Assembly (NCBI RefSeq): GCF_001640805.2
Contig: NC_066849.1
Location: 25,108,250-25,172,249, forward strand
Length of the DNA stretch: 64,000 bases
Reading direction: 5' to 3'
Origin: Lates calcarifer
Lineage: Eukaryota; Chordata; Actinopteri; Centropomidae
The notes beneath the pieces were generated by a model that was given only the letters and a program-made list of their open reading frames with translations, did no database searches and had not been told where the DNA came from. Both the position numbers and the translations under genes were made by a program. Shown piece after piece: positions 13,237 to 23,136 of this stretch (position 1 is its first letter; every line of letters starts with the position of its first letter).

Positions 13237-14433
13237 GTCCTCATGGGTGTTTTCTGTATAACCCGCGTGCAGGAGACTGGCCAAATCCACTTTGCTCCTC
13301 ATCCCTCTGTTCGGGATGCACTACATGGTGTTTGCCTTCCTGCCAGAAAACACGGGGGCTGAGGCCCGACTCTTCATAGAGCTCGGTCTGGGATCCTTCC
13401 AGGTAAAACACACAACACACAAACAAATCAAAGCAAGGAAACGGGCAAGTTACATATATACAATTAGCATTTTTCATTGAAACATAATGACACCGTGTCA
13501 GTGTTTGTTTGGATAACATTCCTCTGCTCTGAAGGGATTTGGTGTGGCACTGCTCTACTGTTTCCTCAATGGTGAGGTAAGTAAATTCACACTTTTAGCT
13601 TTGTTATCCGTCATCCAAACAATTTCCTAGATGTGGTGCTCTGAAAAGAATCAGCTTGATGTGACTGTAAACCTGCTTAACTTGCTTGAGAGTCTTGCCA
13701 CTTTTATTTTCTGGTAAAGCAGCTGCAAGCAGGTACTGTTGTGAAAATGTGGCCGACTGGGCAGTTGAGGACACTGACGTCTGTGGTTTCAGGACATGTG
13801 ATTTAAGCCTTTAAATAGTCTGTGCTCATCCACACAGGTGTTTCCACTTGTTCTGGTTGATTAGATTTCTGCTCAGGTTGAAGGAGAGGGCAGCACTGAT
13901 TGGACTGTGGATTGACCACTGAAGTCAGGGTTTTTGAGCGACATATCAATCAAGCACCAGTCCTGAGAAGAGGTCTAATCAGGTCAAATAAGTGAAAACA
14001 TCTGTGGGTGTTGAGAAGTTGGGAAGTTTAAAAAAACAAACATGTATTGTCAGATGTATGTAGTTAAAACAAATGAGGAAAAAGCCAAGTACAGGTCCAA
14101 AATGTCCCCGTACAAGATTGTTATTGCATTTGGCCTCTAGATTGTTTGTTTCCATGTTGTAAGTTTTGTTTTGATTGTGTTTGTGTGGATGCTGGTGTGT
14201 GTGTGTGTGTGTGTGTGTGTGTTTAGGTGCAGGCAGAGTTAAAGAAGAGGTTTTGGAAGTGGCAGAGTCAGAACTACCTGAGCTACAGTAAACGGCGGCG
14301 TACGCTGTTCACTGAAAGCAGCACAGTCACTCAGATATCTGTTCTGGACAAATCCAGCCCCAAAGATCAGCCGGGCTCAGAGACACACGCCCTCGCACAC
14401 ACCGTCACGCCCAACAACGTCTCCACTGTCTGA
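2186..14433 (+). CDS. ghrhr: GHRH-receptor-type class B1 GPCR, 5'-partial, 11 exons
   Basis: Seen: the coding exons are 2186-2293, 6967-7067, 7780-7877, 7978-8110, 10979-11132, 11249-11309, 12043-12112, 13067-13158, 13273-13402, 13535-13576 and 14227-14433. All have GT..AG borders and compatible phases, giving about 398 residues to a TGA stop. The ectodomain carries the WDxxxCW and RNCTxxGWSE motifs, followed by seven membrane segments (HCTRN..H in TM2, a Glu in TM3, GWG in TM4, SFQG in TM7) and a basic helix 8. Family knowledge: these are Gs-coupled plasma-membrane receptors for glucagon/secretin-superfamily peptides. Inference: adjacency to adcyap1r1, and features such as [17 protein letters not shown] with FLPEN, fit fish GHRH receptor best. 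The PRP (GHRH-like peptide) receptor is the main alternative. The signal peptide and first ectodomain exon (about 45-60 residues) are missing, probably beyond the left edge. Which teleost duplicate (a or b) is undecided. Confidence 0.78.
4905..5050 (+). repeat. CCTAACC-type fish dispersed repeat, degenerate
   Basis: The text 'AACCCCAAACATGATC..TTTCCTAAACCTAACCAAG' (about 4953-4988) matches a frequent teleost dispersed sequence built on CTAACC units. It is degenerate and has no clear borders. Confidence 0.4.
6243..6268 (+). repeat. (TTTC)n microsatellite
   Basis: About six CTTT units, ending in a slightly impure TTCCTTC. Confidence 0.85.
6542..6573 (+). repeat. (GTT)n microsatellite
   Basis: About nine to ten GTT units inside the ghrhr intron, about 400 bp before the next exon. 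Confidence 0.9.
6967..7067 (+). CDS. ghrhr: ghrhr exon: ectodomain RNCT..GWSE segment
   Basis: 101 bp after a T-rich tract ending in TTTTTTAG. It encodes [18 protein letters not shown] and then EKAC followed by an acidic stretch ([11 protein letters not shown]). RNCT is both an ectodomain disulfide Cys and an N-glycosylation sequon. Leaves in phase 0 before GTAGAT. Confidence 0.93.
7068..7779 (+). other. ghrhr intron (712 bp)
   Basis: Nothing recognised beyond the splice signals (GTAGAT donor; TTTGCATTTCAG acceptor after a CT/T-rich tract). Confidence 0.6.
7780..7877 (+). CDS. ghrhr: ghrhr exon: stalk and TM1
   Basis: 98 bp, phase 0 in, two bases out. It encodes [20 protein letters not shown] and then a hydrophobic stretch ending FTVFR, the first transmembrane helix. 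The donor is a consensus GTAAGG. Confidence 0.93.
7978..8110 (+). CDS. ghrhr: ghrhr exon: ICL1, TM2, ECL1
   Basis: 133 bp. It encodes [20 protein letters not shown], the class B1 signature around the conserved TM2 His, and then [10 protein letters not shown] and DHCFMST in the first extracellular loop. The matching adcyap1r1 exon is also 133 bp. Confidence 0.94.
8229..8365 (+). repeat. CCATCC/CTGCTTATCC-type fish dispersed repeat
   Basis: CATCCATCCATCCTTTATCT then ACTGCTTATCCTCAAGGGTT and GGGAGGGCTGGAGACAATCC, followed by CATATAGAGACAAACAACCA. These blocks occur in this order in one of the most abundant teleost dispersed repeats. Confidence 0.75.
8601..8642 (+). repeat. (GAAA)n microsatellite
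   Basis: Impure GAAA tetranucleotide run, about 42 bp. Confidence 0.85.
8650..9235 (-). repeat. AAGTA-type dispersed repeat
   Basis: Diagnostic blocks are CTACTTAAGTAGAAGTACAG, AACTAGTAACTAAAGCTGTC, ACAATATTTCCCTCTGAAAT and CAGCATAAAATAGAAATACT. The same blocks, as I recall them, define a very abundant short repeat in percomorph genomes. A second copy lies at 52565-53025 and a third fragment at 36179-36223. Element class uncertain; strand nominal. Confidence 0.7.
9698..9717 (+). repeat. (GAA)n microsatellite
   Basis: Short AGAAGAAG.. run followed by impure GATGATGG units. Confidence 0.7.
10754..10780 (+). repeat. (CA)n microsatellite
   Basis: About 13 CA units, 200 bp upstream of the TM3 exon. 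Confidence 0.95.
10979..11132 (+). CDS. ghrhr: ghrhr exon: TM3, ICL2 and start of TM4
   Basis: 154 bp. It encodes [19 protein letters not shown], then [14 protein letters not shown] (with the conserved TM3 Glu), and ends in LIGWG at the start of TM4. The Cys in SCK pairs with the ECL2 Cys of the CW motif in this family. Confidence 0.94.
11249..11309 (+). CDS. ghrhr: ghrhr exon: TM4 and ECL2 start
   Basis: 61 bp after CTCTCAG, encoding [20 protein letters not shown]. It leaves with two bases before a GTGAGC donor inside a run of five G. Confidence 0.92.
11310..12042 (+). other. ghrhr intron (733 bp)
   Basis: No repeat or exon recognised apart from the splice sites. Confidence 0.6.
12043..12112 (+). 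CDS. ghrhr: ghrhr exon: ECL2 Cys-Trp and TM5 start
   Basis: 70 bp encoding [18 protein letters not shown] and the start of TM5. The CW pair is the class B1 ECL2 disulfide signature. The donor is a consensus GTGAGT. Confidence 0.93.
12113..13066 (+). other. ghrhr intron (954 bp) carrying a Tc1 relic
   Basis: Besides the Tc1 transposase remnant at 12620-12975 and a (G)9 run at 12620-12628, nothing is recognised. Confidence 0.6.
12620..12975 (+). pseudogene. Tc1-like transposase C-terminal fragment and element end
   Basis: A + strand frame reads [14 protein letters not shown] then stops. Shifting frame gives GVLQQMV and [13 protein letters not shown], the decayed catalytic core of a Tc1 transposase (the usual text is QQDNDP.. 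and PQSPDLNxIE, with the catalytic Glu here replaced by Asp). CTGTGGCAAGTTCTCAAAGA and GCAAAGGGAGG continue the alignment. The end reads GTGTTCCTAATAAAGTGCTC, typical of the element tail. Several stops and frameshifts make it non-functional. Confidence 0.75.
13067..13158 (+). CDS. ghrhr: ghrhr exon: TM5 end and ICL3
   Basis: 92 bp encoding [20 protein letters not shown] and then [10 protein letters not shown]. The RILVQKL segment at the base of TM5/ICL3 is the family's Gs contact. Unspliced, the frame would stop at once (the donor reads AA/GTAAAA), so the donor is needed to join to the next exon's G and form the Lys codon. Confidence 0.92.
13197..13233 (+). repeat. (CA)n microsatellite
   Basis: About 18 CA units in the short intron between the ICL3 and TM6 exons, ending 39 bp before the TM6 exon acceptor. 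Confidence 0.95.
13273..13402 (+). CDS. ghrhr: ghrhr exon: TM6, ECL3 and TM7 start
   Basis: 130 bp encoding [20 protein letters not shown], then [20 protein letters not shown] and [16 protein letters not shown] is a near-invariant secretin-family stretch. A (CA)n tract ends about 40 bp before the acceptor. Confidence 0.94.
13535..13576 (+). CDS. ghrhr: ghrhr exon: TM7 end
   Basis: A 42 bp in-frame exon encoding [14 protein letters not shown], the end of TM7. The same 42 bp exon occurs in adcyap1r1 ([14 protein letters not shown]). Confidence 0.93.
13965..14012 (+). repeat. short dispersed repeat, copy A
   Basis: GAGAAGAGGTCTAATCAGGT, then AAAT.AGTG.AAACA.CTGTG. It is shared with copy B at 30113-30162 in the same orientation with few differences. 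Family unknown to me. Confidence 0.6.
14195..14222 (+). repeat. (GT)14 tract at the last-exon acceptor
   Basis: Fourteen GT units, then TTTAG, directly before the last ghrhr exon. It takes the place of the polypyrimidine tract. Confidence 0.95.
14227..14433 (+). CDS. ghrhr: ghrhr last exon: helix 8 and C-terminal tail
   Basis: 207 bp including the TGA stop. It begins [20 protein letters not shown] (helix 8), followed by a Ser/Thr-rich tail ending NNVSTV. The tail holds many candidate phosphorylation sites, as expected for an arrestin-regulated receptor. The acceptor is unusual: a (GT)14 tract followed directly by TTTAG. Confidence 0.92.
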   Translation: MQAELKKRFWKWQSQNYLSYSKRRRTLFTESSTVTQISVLDKSSPKDQPGSETHALAHTVTPNNVSTV

Positions 14434-15011
14434 GGCACGGTCGACAGCGGCGGCGTTCGTGTCCTGTGTTTCAGTGTCTGTTTTGTGTTTGGGCGACGTC
14501 CTGAGTAAAAGACTAAACCACATGTTGAATGTTTAAGGTACCTCTTATCTTTGTGAGGTACAGATTCTTTTTTTCTCTACACTCTCACTCACTAAACTCA
14601 CCCATGACACTGATTGTTCTCTCACTTCCAGGTAAAATAATTCTCCCCCTTTACAGAATCACTGATATCACAGTTCGTATATGGCTTTAAAACACTCTTT
14701 TTATTTTGAAGAAAGAACAGATAGTCAACAGGATTTAATATAAAGTGAGACACTGCTAATTCCTTGTGTATTCCTCTGAGTCTCTCTGGCTCAGTCTTGG
14801 CTGCTTTCGTGTTTGTGCTGCTCATAAAAGGAAATACATTCATGAAAATTGGCACCGCCAAAATATATTTTCTTCTTTTATGGTGTAAGATAGTGACAAC
14901 GCTGAGCAGGAGTAGCAGCAGGAACGATTTATTGAGCTGTCTCCATAATTTTCAAAGAAATTTTACATAGACTTTTTTTTTATTTTTGCAGATTTTGCCT
15001 TGTGCTACCTG

Positions 15012-15038
15012 CCAACAACAACAACAACAACAACAACA
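15012..15038 (+). repeat. (CAA)n microsatellite
   Basis: About nine CAA units followed by a C7 run, in the probable 3' UTR. Confidence 0.9.
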
Positions 15039-15989
15039 GCCCCCCCATAACGCCACCTCCCACTGTGCAGATGCTCAGACCAACCAGAACATTTATTACT
15101 TTTTATGAGCAGTCAGTACAAAGTCAGTCTTATATATCCACAGCTAATTAAGATCATCAATCAGGTAACCCAGTTTTAATAAACTCTACCACCAGTCCTG
15201 CATTAATGCTTCAAAATGACAAGCCCCTGATGCTCCCCGCAGAAAAGCTCAGAGAGGTGTCCGTGCTCTGCTGCATCAGCCAAACCAACCACTTAGCTCT
15301 CATCCTGGAAATCTTCTCTCTTGTAAAACCAACACATGGTTTCAGAAAACACTTCAGATAAAGAGAAAATCTCACCTTTGTGCAGCGTGTTCCACTTTGT
15401 TTTTAAGTGTGGCATGGATTCATTGCTGCCTCTTGTGGCCAAAGGGAGTAAGACGGTTGGTTTGGCAAAGACATGTCTAGTTGACATCCCTACTTTCTAG
15501 GTGAGTTTTCAAGTATACGGGAATATCTCCCAGACAATGCATGAAAGAAAAGCTTAGTGCCCCTTAACTTTGCAGATCTGTATTTATTTTTGAATACTTT
15601 CACCTTATGTATCAGTGCCATCCATTAGTGTTTGGCCTTTGCTCACGGTGACGTCTTTCCTGTTGCTGTTACTGATTCAGTGCCACTTGGTCTCTTAAAT
15701 GTTTGGTACTGGGCATTTCACGATCACATGTCACAGAGATACTTCTTATAAAATCACACTTTTAAACTGTCCATGCCCATGTTACCATCAGTGGCTCTGC
15801 ATGCAACATGTTGCACAGTGCACTAGCGCACATCTGGAGCACTAGACTGTAAAAGCTATTTATTTGTCAGATTCTTGTTTTTATGTCTTTGTGTGAATGT
15901 AAATATACCTGAACTAGTTTACACGTATTTTATGACAAAGTTGCAGTTTGTCCAACAGATTTATATAACTATCAGATTGTTATTGTAAA

Positions 15990-15995
15990 AATAAA
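15990..15995 (+). terminator. candidate poly(A) signal AATAAA for ghrhr
   Basis: AATAAA about 1.56 kb past the stop. A weaker ATTAAA occurs near 16136. The choice between them is a guess. Confidence 0.4.
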
Positions 15996-16015
15996 AGTCA
16001 TGAATAGTAGATAAA

Positions 16016-17964
16016 AGGGATTTAACAGGTTACTTTAAAATAGATAAGTTAGTATTATATTTATCAGATTTTTTTGTATCATAAATGTAACTTAGTTTTA
16101 TTCTTTTATGCTATAATATTGCAAAATGTGGAGAAATTAAACTGTACATGTCCCTATTTGTTAGCATAGGTTTAGTGAAGCCTGGTTACTGATTGCTGTG
16201 CTAATGCTAATGCTAATGCTAATTCAGAGCATGTTTTCTCTGAGGAATAATTTTGGGAAAGTAGAAGAACTGTTTTCGTCGAGTTTTGTGTTTTACCTTG
16301 ATGAGCATTTAGCAGGTGTGTATAGTAAATACTGTACAGTACTATCCATAGAAGGGAAAATGACATTACTCAGCTACTGACCACTACAGTGCCTTTATCA
16401 TACAGTATAACTCACTGTCTCTCTGCAGTTCAGGTGAACCTACATGTTTAAGATTGTGATATTCTACCTTGTGCTTGAGTCTTTACTGAGCAGCGAAAAC
16501 ATATTGCTTCTGTGTCGTGTAAGATTCAAGACGTGACGAGACGTTTGTGCTTAAATGCTTAAATTGTTAAATTTTGCATCGAGGAAGATGATTGGACTTT
16601 GCTGTTTCTATTTACAGTTTTATTGTGGAAAATGAACATGTTATTTCTCTATATTTTTCTTACTTGAAAACGTGACCGTGAATGTTTCTCTTACAGGTTC
16701 CAGTTTACGACATGAATGCAGGTCTCTGGTTCGGTGTTTTCTTATTTATTTATAGAGGGCGAACATTAAAGGTTAAGACTGATGATCGTCTTTATTTTTC
16801 TTATTGTAAACATCCCATGAAAAGACCAAAACCAACAATGTGTTCTGACAGTCTGTTTCTCAATACCCTCTATGTTCCCTACGCCATCTGTGGCACTCTG
16901 CCCATTGTTTCCTACTGAAGATATAAATCTTTAAAAATGACCCACAAACATATGGTTTCATTTTAAAAACAAGCTAAGTCATTTCCTTCTACGGCTGCAT
17001 TCATCAAAGAGACAGAAATTGTGTCTTTGTCGTGGTCTATTTTCAGCCGATTGAGCAAATTTCACATAATTTTGTCAACAACTATTAGACACACTGAGTC
17101 ATGGGGTGATATGTGTTCATTACCATGAACACACACACACACAGACACACACACACTGCAGGTTATCAGTCCCACATAGACCGCCAAATGTGGATTCATC
17201 TGCTGCTGAAAATAGTCCCCAATAATGCACGTTCTTCACGTTTATTAAAAACTACTGTGTCCAGCTGTTTTAGGAAATTACTGATTCTCTTTTGAAAATT
17301 AAACTCGAACCAAGTATCACGTTAGAAAACGTTTGATGGAAACACAGAAATTCTAAAACTTTCTCAATTGCGCAAAAAAGTTAGAACTCTCCCATGAGGA
17401 GATTTTTGCCTTTTTTGAAAGAGTTAAAACTTTTCCACTTTTCCTTGGAAACTTTTCCAAGTTCTAAAGAAGAAAACTTTTAACTCACGGGACCGATCAA
17501 GTGTTTCGCTTCTAGAAAAAAGGAAGACACAGCGACTGGTTTTGTTTCTTCTGCTACTTCCTCATGTTTTTGGGTGGTCCACAAACTTGTTCACGGTTCA
17601 CGACCTTTTCTTCTTCTACTTCTTTGTAACATAGCCTATAGCGCCACCTTATGACAACACTGCGCAGCCTCGATTGTTCACTCCAAACCAGTCGATGGTT
17701 TTTTTAAAAATTTCAAATGCTAGCTGACACTTACACACAACTTATTTGTGCCCTGCTTTTTAAAGATTTACATCTAAGGAGAAGAAGTACCAAATGGCGC
17801 TGAGTGCTGCAGACATGGAAAGGGAAACTATGAAGTACTGAGAGGAAAAACTAATGTTGTTTTTGGTCTTTTCATGTGTCTGGTTGACAGTGAGAAAAAT
17901 ATGGAAAAAGACCAGCCTTATAAAAGACTTCTAAATGATTACGACATTAACACACAACAGCGTC
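16016..17964. other. spacer between converging 3' ends
   Basis: No gene seen. It contains four GCTAAT units (16198-16222), a short CA stretch (17128-17154) and a hairpin-rich stretch (about 17300-17900). Confidence 0.5.
17421..17486. repeat. inverted repeat / hairpin
   Basis: GAGTTAAAA (17421-17429) pairs with TTTTAACTC (17478-17486). Inside it CTTGGAA (17444-17450) pairs with TTCCAAG (17455-17461). The surrounding 17300-17900 may be a short DNA-transposon derivative, but no family was recognised. Confidence 0.45.
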
Positions 17965-17984
17965 GAGCCAACAAGTTAGAAACA

Positions 17985-17990
17985 TTTATT
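17985..17990 (-). terminator. candidate distal poly(A) signal for adcyap1r1
   Basis: TTTATT on the + strand (AATAAA on the minus). Other minus-strand AATAAA sites occur upstream (for example near 18912 and 19612), so shorter 3' UTR forms are equally possible. Confidence 0.3.
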
Positions 17991-20272
17991 GTCGATACTT
18001 CCATAATGTACAAAAAACCCTTTTAATGTGCAAACAAAAACAAAATAAAATGGTGCACTGTGCAGTGAGAGATCAAATGAAAAAAGAAAGAAGAGCTCAT
18101 GAGCAGACAGAGCGCACAGCAGAGTGTGTTAAGTTACTTTTACATTCAGCCATCAGTACTTCTAACTGATTCAAACAGGCAATCAGCACAACGAAGCAAT
18201 TCAATAAAGGTAACAACCATCAAAAAGCGAAAAAGAAAAACATTTCAAATTAATTTTCATGTCATGCTATGCAGTAAAAACAATAGGGACAAAAAAAAGA
18301 GTACAGCAGTTTTTATGGCACTTTTCTTTTCCTCCTGTCTGGTAAGATTAACATTCAAAGGAAAAGTATTTGATGGGTCCTGCTGGGACTAGAGCTACAG
18401 ATAAATCGTTCACAGTTGAAACCCAATGTCTGCGTTCTAGCTTATTAATTGCCTCATCCACTTGTTACAACGGATTCAAAAAACCAAAAACAAAACAAGG
18501 ACGCAGCTCAGATTCCCTTAATGGCCTGAAAGCTCGACCCTCCCTTGTGATTACATCTGCTGGTCAAATGAGATCAAAACAATTGAACACGCATGCATCA
18601 GCCTATTAGAGAGTACAGAGGCATTACAGGAGGCTTTATACTTGTAGCAAACACGACCACCATTTAGAAAAAATATATAATAATAATAAAAATATGAGAA
18701 CAATCACAGCGCAAACTTTTTTTGTTTTTTTTTTTAAATGACAGCTATTCACTTTGAACCACAGAAAACTCCATTTACAAGGTACAACGTTGGCAACTTG
18801 TTTCTGTCTCGCACATTTAAACTGCAGTTTATTTAGTCACAAAGGTTGGCTACAGACCTTTCAAACACTTCAACTAACTACTTCATAGTTCAAAACAACA
18901 GGTTCAAATGAATATTTATTCTTATAATAGTAGCAACATCTTTGTCTGACATCAACATAGTACTGGCAATATAAGGCTCCAACTCCCATATTAACACTGA
19001 AGGAAATCATTTATAAATACACCAACAGAATCAAGGCTCTTGACCCGATGAGATTGTCTTAAATGTTTATAATGAACTCGACTGAACATTCAAATGAACC
19101 AGAGCAGAGGTGGTGATTGTCCAGCCCTTTCCCCCAAACATCAGAAGATGAGACGGGGCCCCCTTATGGCTGCTGTTGGACCTGCACTGTTATTATTGCA
19201 GGTCAGACTGAATAGACACAGCAGAACAACAGGACAGTACAGTTTCCGGTCAGCCCTTCTTTTCTCTCTCTATGCCCTTGCCTGGTCTGGACTCACTGAA
19301 AGAGTGGTTCTGGATATTTGCAGGTTAAAAGACGTTGATACATTTGGGTTAAACTGGACCAAACTTGATTGAATAATGAGAGTTTTTTAAAGGTCTAGGT
19401 TATTTTATTTTCTTAGTTAATTATTAAATTATTTGGTCTATAAGACAACAGAAAACTGTGAAAAATACCATCACAATTGTCTTATCTGACCAAGTCCAAA
19501 ATCCATATTCAGATACTCAGTTTACTATAATGTTGAGATAAGGAAAACAAGCAGTTAAGAAGCTGGAACTATCAAATGTAATAATAATCATATGAAAATT
19601 ACACTGACTTTATTGTCAGTTTTAGGTGGGTTTTGCTGGGGTCTTGTGATTTTAGCATCTCTAAAGTCTGGGTCATGATTATGGAGCACTGAAACTGACA
19701 GAATGTTTGAAACAGTTACCACACACGTCAATAAAAACCATTGTTAAATAATTAGAATGGAGCATAGAAACCAACCACTGGATAAAAGAACAATCCATTT
19801 TATTCTTGTATAATAAATTAATATCATTATTATTTTAAGACATCTTGTCAGTTTCAGGACTCTGTACTTTGACGTCTTTTTGCCTGCAAATCACCAAAGC
19901 AATATTAACTGTGTGACTTCAAACAGCTAATGAGGAGAAAAAACGAACATTTAATTACAATAGAATACAGAACTGAGTAGATGTGCTTTTCTATTATTAT
20001 CATGAATAATGTGTTTATAATAAAGAAATCGTAAATATACGTTTAACAGAGAATTCACTTGTTTTTGGAGTTTTGCGGATCCAGTTTCAGACATTTGCTG
20101 TTGGACCAAATTATTTCTGTGTATTGGACATTTAGCATACAGCCCCTTTGAAGTAGAAAACGGTTTCATTTTTTGTATAACATTAAAAAAAATGTGTGGT
20201 TCAGGTTAATGAGACTTTTTCAGTCCAGTGATTTCCCTTTTTCATGTAGAGAAAATAAAGAATGTGTCTGTA

Positions 20273-20293
20273 AAAAAAAAAAAAAAAAAAAAA
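20273..20293 (+). repeat. poly(A) run
   Basis: About 21 A residues on the + strand (poly-T in the adcyap1r1 sense direction). Confidence 0.9.
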
Positions 20294-22817
20294 CATATTT
20301 CTCATTGTATGCATGTGATATACTGTGCTGTACATCGACGTACTGAGTTAATATATGTAGCACTGTTTTATTAAAAACACTAATCGGTCGTATGTTCTGC
20401 TCGTCTTCCACAAAGACGAGTTAAAGTACTTTGAAGGCCTCCAGGTTTAAAATACTGATTTAGTCTTAAGCATCGTAAAAGCACTTTGTTAAACCCTTTT
20501 TCTTGACTTTGCAGTTTCGTTTTTGAAATGAAAAGACAAATTTTCTTTTTTTTTTTTAAATCATCAACAGAAGTCAAAATACTTGTTTTGTGCTTAAAGG
20601 CACTTTTGGAGACACAAAGTAGAGTCAAACGTTTTCAGGGATTCAGAGGATAGTTGAGTCGGACCAAAGGAAAAATCTGCAGTGACATCAGTTTGCAAAG
20701 CTCACCCAGCCTTTGCAAAAAGATATGGCCGTGCAAAGAAAAAAAAACTCAGCGAGGAGTCGATTAATTTGTCTTTGGAATGAGAGAAGTTAAAAGTCAC
20801 TCTCCAAAAGTAACATCCGCCTCACTGTGCTTGTACCACCTGAGACAGTAACTGCAGAAAGACAGAGATACTGCGAGGTGGCACGAGAGATTTGTTGGGA
20901 AAAGAAAACCCACATTAATTAAAATTAAAACAGATTTTTCAAATGGTCGTTTGTCAGAAACAAATCAGGAAAATATCCCCAAAATAAATGAAGTGCTGTG
21001 ATGTTTCAGACGGTCTAAACCTTCACTTAGACCAGTACAATGTTGAAACTTCCTGCAGGAGGCTGCTGAAGAGGTTTGACTTTTAAAAGAGACAATAAAA
21101 TCAGTATTCTTGCCTCTTCAGCAGCCTTTAGTTAAACACTAAAAGTTCATGAAAAAAAAATGTTAAAAAATTTTCCATCCAATTAAAACACTGAATTCTC
21201 ACAAAAAAAGTCTAAATAAAACCATAAGCAAAACCACATGGACAACAAATGCTAATTTCATGCAAGCAGTTGAACTCACGATGCTTCAGTCGTGAGTTCG
21301 TTTTCATTGACATTTTCTGTACTAACGGCTGTTTTTAAAACTACAGACGCACTGAGCTCCAAGGCGTGTTCTTCTCCGACGTCTTGTTTCAGCGCTGAGA
21401 TTTAAAAAGAGGTTTGTGGTCGTAGTCGGCAAATCTCAGCGCTGCACATACATCCGGAGAAAACACTTTTGACTCAAGCATCTAACCCTGGTGTGTACGT
21501 ATATTTATATGTAGATTTTTTTAACTCTTTTTTTTTGGCATTTCACATAACTGTAGAAAATATGTCCTTCTCATAAATACTGCTTCTCCGAGTTTCACCA
21601 GGTGAAATTTCTCCTCGACATTCCTCAGTCTGGTTGTCTTCAACACCATTATATTGTTTTACATCAGTCACAGTTTACACAGGAAAATGAAGGCTTGTGC
21701 CAGTAGTGGGTAATAATACTGAGTTTTCATACACAGTCACTGTTTGTACATCAAGAGCGCTGCAGTAATTTAGACATGACGCGGTTGGCGGTCTTCTTCA
21801 GGTAAATATCTCAGTGTTTACCTCAGTCAGTAACTGATAAAAGGGTGACAAGTTGAATTTTTAAACACTGACGTGGGCATAATTTCTGTCAAAACGTTCA
21901 CTCATTTAAGGTTTAACTGTACATTAGGATGCCTGGTTTCTCACCGCACTTAAAGGGTCACTCCAGCTTTTTTAGTGCTGCACCTTCATAAAACTGGGGG
22001 ACCCACAGGAGACAAATTAAAAGCAGACTGGTCAAAATTGAAGCAGCAGAGGTCAAGATTTCCTGAATGTTAGTGTCAAGTTTGAGGCATGCTCCCAAAA
22101 ACACAGCATTTCCCATAATGCTCCTTGCCCACATCTTTCAGAACCTATGCCCCCAGGTATCAGGAGTTCTTTCCAGCTTCACCAAAGCCACAGAAGACAC
22201 TATACAACTGTTAACACAGGCTGAGCAGCACTCAACACGATGAATAAACTCATATTTATGTGTAAAATCAGTGGAGTGCCCCTTTAAGGTATTTACATTA
22301 GAGTGACCAGTGTTGTCTGTCTGAAATGAAGCCATTTTAAATGGCACAGCAGCTGTGACACCTGTGTTTAAAGGAGGAATACAGTGAAGAGTGAAGGTGT
22401 AAAATGTGTTTTGAGGACCAGGTGAAACCTCCTCAGACAGACTGGAATGATCACTGTGAGAGGACACAGACTGGTCCCTCTGTGCTGTACAGCAGCAAAT
22501 ACTGTAGCACCAGACAACTTCACCACTAACACAATATATACAGAGAGATAACCATGCTTCTTCTGCATGTTTCAGCCCAATGATACACTAGATACACACT
22601 AGATTCCTCATTCATGCCCTTTGAAAATGTTAGGCTGCTCAGGAGCAGGAGGGCGAAGTTTGTCTTCACCCCTGCTGCACCTGAACCAGGACGATGAGGA
22701 GATTCATTATTTGGCACCTGACATTCAGGTTTGGTCACATTTCAGGGTGGAGCAGGTCAGACTAGAGGCTGTTCTGGGTCGCTGGAGTTGAGTTGGGTTT
22801 CCATCATGGTTTCGTCT

Positions 22818-22838
22818 GGGTATGGGTTGGGGTAGGGG
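22818..22838 (+). other. potential G-quadruplex, template strand of adcyap1r1 3' UTR
   Basis: Four G-runs of 3, 3, 4 and 4 with loops TAT, TT and TA, and a fifth GGG at 22848. It lies about 110 bp past the PAC1 stop on the strand opposite the mRNA, so the mRNA itself is C-rich here. Confidence 0.6.
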
Positions 22839-22947
22839 TTGAGGAATGGGTTGTTGAGGCTGGTCATCGGGACGAGGGTGGGCGTGGTGGGTTTGGCGGC
22901 GTCGGGTCCGGCACCGGGTCCGGCTGCAGCGTCCCCGGCGGTGCTGC

Positions 22948-23136
22948 TCAGGTGGCCGGGGTCTCGGCCTGCAGGCTGGACATGCGGATCTGCGAGCTGC
23001 TCTTGCTGAGGATGGACAGCTGCGTGCCCCCGTTCACCCCACTGCTCGCCAGCGAAGGATGTCGGTGCTTCAGGTCCACAGCAAAGTACCTGTTCACCGT
23101 CCAGCTGCGCCATTTCCTCTTGATCTCCGATTGCAC
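22948..23136 (-). CDS. adcyap1r1: adcyap1r1 last exon: helix 8 and C-tail
   Basis: 189 bp including the TGA stop. It encodes [20 protein letters not shown], then [20 protein letters not shown] and a tail ending SLQAETPAT, matching the mammalian PAC1 tail closely. The GC content is high. Another minus-strand frame is also open across this exon and 191 bp beyond it. Confidence 0.95.
   Translation of the reverse strand: MQSEIKRKWRSWTVNRYFAVDLKHRHPSLASSGVNGGTQLSILSKSSSQIRMSSLQAETPAT

Larger units (their letters stand above)
13577..14226 (+). other. ghrhr last intron (650 bp)
   Basis: Contains a dispersed repeat at about 13965-14012 that recurs at 30113-30162, and ends in a (GT)14 tract abutting the acceptor. 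Confidence 0.6.
14434..16015 (+). other. ghrhr 3' UTR (probable)
   Basis: AT-rich sequence following the stop. The first clear AATAAA is at 15990-15995, so the transcript may end near 16015. The end point is inferred from the signal alone. A (CAA)n run lies inside (15012-15038). Confidence 0.45.
17965..22947 (-). other. adcyap1r1 3' UTR (probable, long)
   Basis: No ORF resembling a protein. The sequence is T/A-rich with mononucleotide runs, as in long vertebrate 3' UTRs. The first 190 bp after the stop are GC-rich. Minus-strand AATAAA sites include 17985-17990. A 3' UTR of several kb would not be unusual for this gene, but the real end cannot be fixed by eye. Confidence 0.35.
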
